A stretch of 64,000 nt of DNA from an uncultured Draconibacterium sp. (GTDB lineage Bacteria; Bacteroidota; Bacteroidia; Bacteroidales; Prolixibacteraceae), in the NCBI RefSeq assembly GCF_963677565.1, contig NZ_OY781981.1:496001-560000 (forward strand). The letters are read 5' to 3'. How positions within the stretch are numbered: position 1 is the stretch's first letter; each line of letters starts with the position of its first letter. A model generated the notes under the pieces. That model worked only from the letters and a program-made list of their open reading frames with translations, was not told the origin of the DNA and did not search any database. The position numbers and the translations under genes were made by a program. This document shows, one piece after another, positions 61,532-64,000 of this stretch.

Positions 61532-62238
61532 TGAAACAATTGCAACAATATTTTCAGGATAAAACGGTACAAACTCTGCTAGATGTTGGCACAGGCAGCG
61601 GAAGTTTTATTACTGTTTTAAAAGAGACATTTAAAGACACGAAATTCACGGGAATTGATCCGGACATGCCATCGCTTGAAGAGGCGGCTAAAGCTCACCC
61701 TGATGCAGAATTCAGAAACATGAACGGCGGCCAACTGGATTTCCCTGATTCAACTTTTGATGCAGCCAGTATTTCAATGGCCATGCACCATTTACCCGAT
61801 GTGCAGCAAACTTTTAAAGAAATGCAGCGTGTTGTAAAACCCGGCGGTTGGATCATTGTAAACGAACTGTTTAGCGACAACCTGAATGCTGCACAGGAAG
61901 TGCACAAAAGCATGCACCATTTCAGAAGTACAGTTGACAGGCTAAACGGTGTTTGTCACAACGAAACGTTTACGCGAACAGAAATTTTGGAGAACGTTGA
62001 AAAAGCAGGATTGAAAATTTGTGAAGCTTTTAACCAGGAAAAAGCACACCAGGAACCTGGCCCGGAAGAAATTGCCGAACGCAAAGCCAAACTAACTGAT
62101 ATGCTTGGACAGGTTAAAGAGAAGCCTGAATATAACAAGCTTAAGCAGCAAATTCCGGAAATTGAAAAGGCGCTGAAACAACATGGTTTTCAGATGGCAA
62201 CACGCGTTGTTATTATTGCAACTGTTGAGAAAGATTGA
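61531..62238 (+). CDS. Class I SAM-dependent methyltransferase
   Basis: A 235-residue methyltransferase with a Rossmann SAM site (TLLDVGTGSGSFI, motif I), acidic motif II (FTGIDPDM), FRNMNGGQLDFPDSTFDAASISMAMHHL (motifs III-IV) and KPGGWIIVNELF. The C-terminus is a helical, Lys/Glu-rich segment unlike standard UbiE. Translation is coupled to the TSUP permease gene by a 1-bp overlap, so the two probably work together, for example in modifying or moving a sulfur or organic-acid compound. That link is inference. Confidence 0.9.
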   Translation: MKQLQQYFQDKTVQTLLDVGTGSGSFITVLKETFKDTKFTGIDPDMPSLEEAAKAHPDAEFRNMNGGQLDFPDSTFDAASISMAMHHLPDVQQTFKEMQRVVKPGGWIIVNELFSDNLNAAQEVHKSMHHFRSTVDRLNGVCHNETFTRTEILENVEKAGLKICEAFNQEKAHQEPGPEEIAERKAKLTDMLGQVKEKPEYNKLKQQIPEIEKALKQHGFQMATRVVIIATVEKD

Positions 62239-62277
62239 TAGATTGTTCTCCAATAAAACGCAGCTGGCAACTTTAAT

Positions 62278-63564
62278 CTACAGCCTGTTATTTACAATAT
62301 TATTGTAGATCGATCCAAACTGCACGCGAATACCAAAGTTTGCTCCAACTTCGAAAGACGATGGCAACTGCACTTTATTCAATAATACATCCTCCAGCGA
62401 GATTTCTCCTTTCGCCAGGTAAATCTGATCGTGAACATTTTCAACGGTAAAGCCCATGCGTACCGAAAGACCGCGAATAATACGAACCGAAAGATCGGTA
62501 TCGAAAGTGATTCGGTTTTTACTCCAGTCGTGCATATAATTTGTAGCATTCAATCCGGCCTGAACTTCGCCCCAGGTTTGCACAATCTGCAAATCAAGTC
62601 GTAACGATTGCTCCCACAGGCTTTCCTCCAATTTATCGTATATCGATTCTTCGTAATATTTCATCCACTCAGGGCCAATGTAGTAGGCAATTGTAAATAC
62701 TTTTCGGTCCGACACATCCCAGGGAAAAATATTGTATTCAATTGCAGGTTTAACCGACATCGAGTACTTTGTATTGCGGTAATTGCTATTGTAAAAACTA
62801 CCAAATAATCCGGTCGACCAACGCGACGACAAACTTTTTACGGCACTTGATGATGCATAAGTTGAAGTATTATCAGAGCGATACTCTTCTCCATCACTCG
62901 TATATTTTTGTGTATTTACCGAACGGCGTGCATTATTTCTAATCCTGATATCCTCAGTAACTTTATCAGCACGTGCGTTAAACGAATAATTGTAATTCGT
63001 TTTGCTCTCTTCAAGGTTTACCCGGCCACTAACATCGCCTCTGAATGTCCAGTTGTGCCATGGATCTTCTACTGGTTCTGCCTCAGTCGCTTCTGCGTCA
63101 CCGCGATAACGGAAACTTAATTGATCTGACGCTTTTGTCTGGTTTACAAAAGGCATCATTCCCAACGAAAGAGCATCTTTAAGTTTTTGCCGCTCTTCTT
63201 CATTCGTATCGCCAGGCATTGTGGTACAGGTAATGGTAAAGTTGCTAAAATTCTCGAAGGTAAGATTATTATACATCAACGAATAAACCATACCTCCGGA
63301 TCCACTCACTCGGTTATTAATTATAATATGCACATCAGCCACGGCCGGATCGTTCACAAAATCAACAAAACGCATATTCCTACGCATGTAATCCATGTCG
63401 AGTCGAACCCCCTCTATGTACACCTTTATTTTAGCATCGCGCTTGTTGTACGACAACGAGCCACGACTCTTTATTCGCGAATCTTTTTCAGGATTGTCGG
63501 CGGCCGAAACATTACTAAATACGAAACAAAGTAAAATTGCAGAAACGGTGAGAAAACGCAGCAT
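62278..63564 (-). CDS. Outer-membrane beta-barrel protein, unknown function
   Basis: A 428-residue protein with a signal peptide (SNVSAADN). After an N-terminal globular region (AKIKVYIEGVRLDMDYMRRN, ADVHIIINNRVSGSGGMVYS), a barrel-like C-terminal half of alternating aromatic strands follows (NWTFRGDVSGRVNLEESKTN to EVGANFGIRVQFGSIYNN). The frame is open to 63651, but the ATG at 63564 gives the signal peptide. Convergent with the methyltransferase gene, and divergent from the FKBP gene at the right edge. Confidence 0.8.
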   Translation of the reverse strand: MLRFLTVSAILLCFVFSNVSAADNPEKDSRIKSRGSLSYNKRDAKIKVYIEGVRLDMDYMRRNMRFVDFVNDPAVADVHIIINNRVSGSGGMVYSLMYNNLTFENFSNFTITCTTMPGDTNEEERQKLKDALSLGMMPFVNQTKASDQLSFRYRGDAEATEAEPVEDPWHNWTFRGDVSGRVNLEESKTNYNYSFNARADKVTEDIRIRNNARRSVNTQKYTSDGEEYRSDNTSTYASSSAVKSLSSRWSTGLFGSFYNSNYRNTKYSMSVKPAIEYNIFPWDVSDRKVFTIAYYIGPEWMKYYEESIYDKLEESLWEQSLRLDLQIVQTWGEVQAGLNATNYMHDWSKNRITFDTDLSVRIIRGLSVRMGFTVENVHDQIYLAKGEISLEDVLLNKVQLPSSFEVGANFGIRVQFGSIYNNIVNNRL

Positions 63565-63715
63565 AATCTTGGTCCTCCTTATCAGGTTCAATGTTGGTTT
63601 AAAAAGTAAATATGCATTAAAAGCAGCCCAAATATAGAACTTAGACAGCAAAATATAAAACTTACTATCTGATTTTCGTTTACTTTGTATTACTTCTTAA
63701 TAATGAACAAGAAAC

Positions 63716-64000
63716 ATGGCGCGCAGAGAGAAAAAAGCACGAAGTAAAGGATCGGCCGGGAACAACCGAAAATCAGGTGAAGATTTTTTACAAAACAACA
63801 GTCAAAAAGCGGGTGTTTTAGAAACCGGCAGTGGTTTGCAATATTTAATTGTTGACGAAAAACAGGGGCCAAAACCCGGACTTTTTGATACCGTAAAAAT
63901 TCATCAACGTGCACTACTTCTGGATGGGAAAATTCTGGAAGATACCTACCGCCAAAACCAGCCCGACGAGGTTAAAATTGAAGAACTGATTGAGGGGCTA
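63716..64000 (+). CDS. FKBP-type peptidyl-prolyl isomerase (N-terminal part)
   Basis: The gene starts at the ATG at 63716 and runs off the right edge. A basic N-terminus (MARREKKARSKGSAGNNRK) leads into an FKBP-type start (SGLQYLIVDEKQGPKPGLFD) and then VKIHQRALLLDGKILEDTYR, which matches the FKBP core strand VxVHYTGxLxDGxxFDSS with His replacing the usual Tyr region. No signal peptide, so probably cytoplasmic. A short out-of-frame ATG at 63703 gives only a 14-codon frame. Confidence 0.85.
   Translation, partial: MARREKKARSKGSAGNNRKSGEDFLQNNSQKAGVLETGSGLQYLIVDEKQGPKPGLFDTVKIHQRALLLDGKILEDTYRQNQPDEVKIEELIEGL

Overview
The window is chromosomal DNA from a Bacteroidota bacterium. The best guess is the order Marinilabiliales, in or near Prolixibacteraceae, but that genus-level placement is inference. 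The phylum call rests on a CarboxypepD_reg-type TonB-dependent receptor, DUF4270 and DUF4296 lipoproteins, a GH92 lipoprotein, LytS/LytTR signalling, a stand-alone GlgA N-terminal domain beside panC/panD, genes that mostly lack Shine-Dalgarno sites, and several TAnnTTTG -7 promoter motifs. I see no rRNA, tRNA, CRISPR array, integrase or transposase gene.

Layout. 0-10.8 kb is housekeeping: clpP (partial)-clpX, a fasciclin lipoprotein, a Tat-exported Gfo/Idh oxidoreductase, the purM-prfA-pyrF operon, an acyl-CoA ligase, an HD hydrolase and a VOC protein. 10.8-17.4 kb is a minus-strand operon of secreted proteins that looks like an undescribed chaperone-usher-type surface system: three paralogous pilin-like subunits, a PapD-like chaperone, a 1006-residue outer-membrane barrel with a C-terminal SPOR-like domain, and one further secreted protein. 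A perfect terminator follows the first subunit gene, and a triple GTGTCCCA repeat lies upstream. 17.7-19.9 kb holds a DUF3109 protein and gpmI.

20-27.5 kb is a signalling module: a tripartite hybrid kinase, an MFS transporter and a sigma-54 response regulator, followed by a coiled-coil protein whose upstream region has paired palindromes and a sigma-54-like promoter, then a DUF4382 lipoprotein. 27.5-33 kb has a TonB-dependent receptor and a TPR protein, each preceded by a matching LytTR-type direct repeat, followed by the LytS-like kinase and LytTR regulator that probably act on them.

33-40.7 kb is an accessory, AT-rich block. It contains an orphan gene preceded by eleven contiguous 21-bp repeats, a second unknown gene, dispersed repeats, and a run of four same-strand unrelated genes separated by attC-like inverted repeats. 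This run resembles an integron cassette array without an integrase. 41-53 kb holds small metabolic and stress genes, an exporter with a Crp-like regulator, a second hybrid kinase, a GH92 alpha-mannosidase and a DUF4270 lipoprotein. 53-64 kb returns to core genes: glgA N-terminal domain, panC-panD, rfaE2-like, radA, DUF4296, amidohydrolase, dusB, YkvA, a TSUP permease overlapping a methyltransferase, an outer-membrane protein and the start of an FKBP isomerase. A consensus sigma-54 promoter precedes the TSUP gene and may drive a short terminated RNA.
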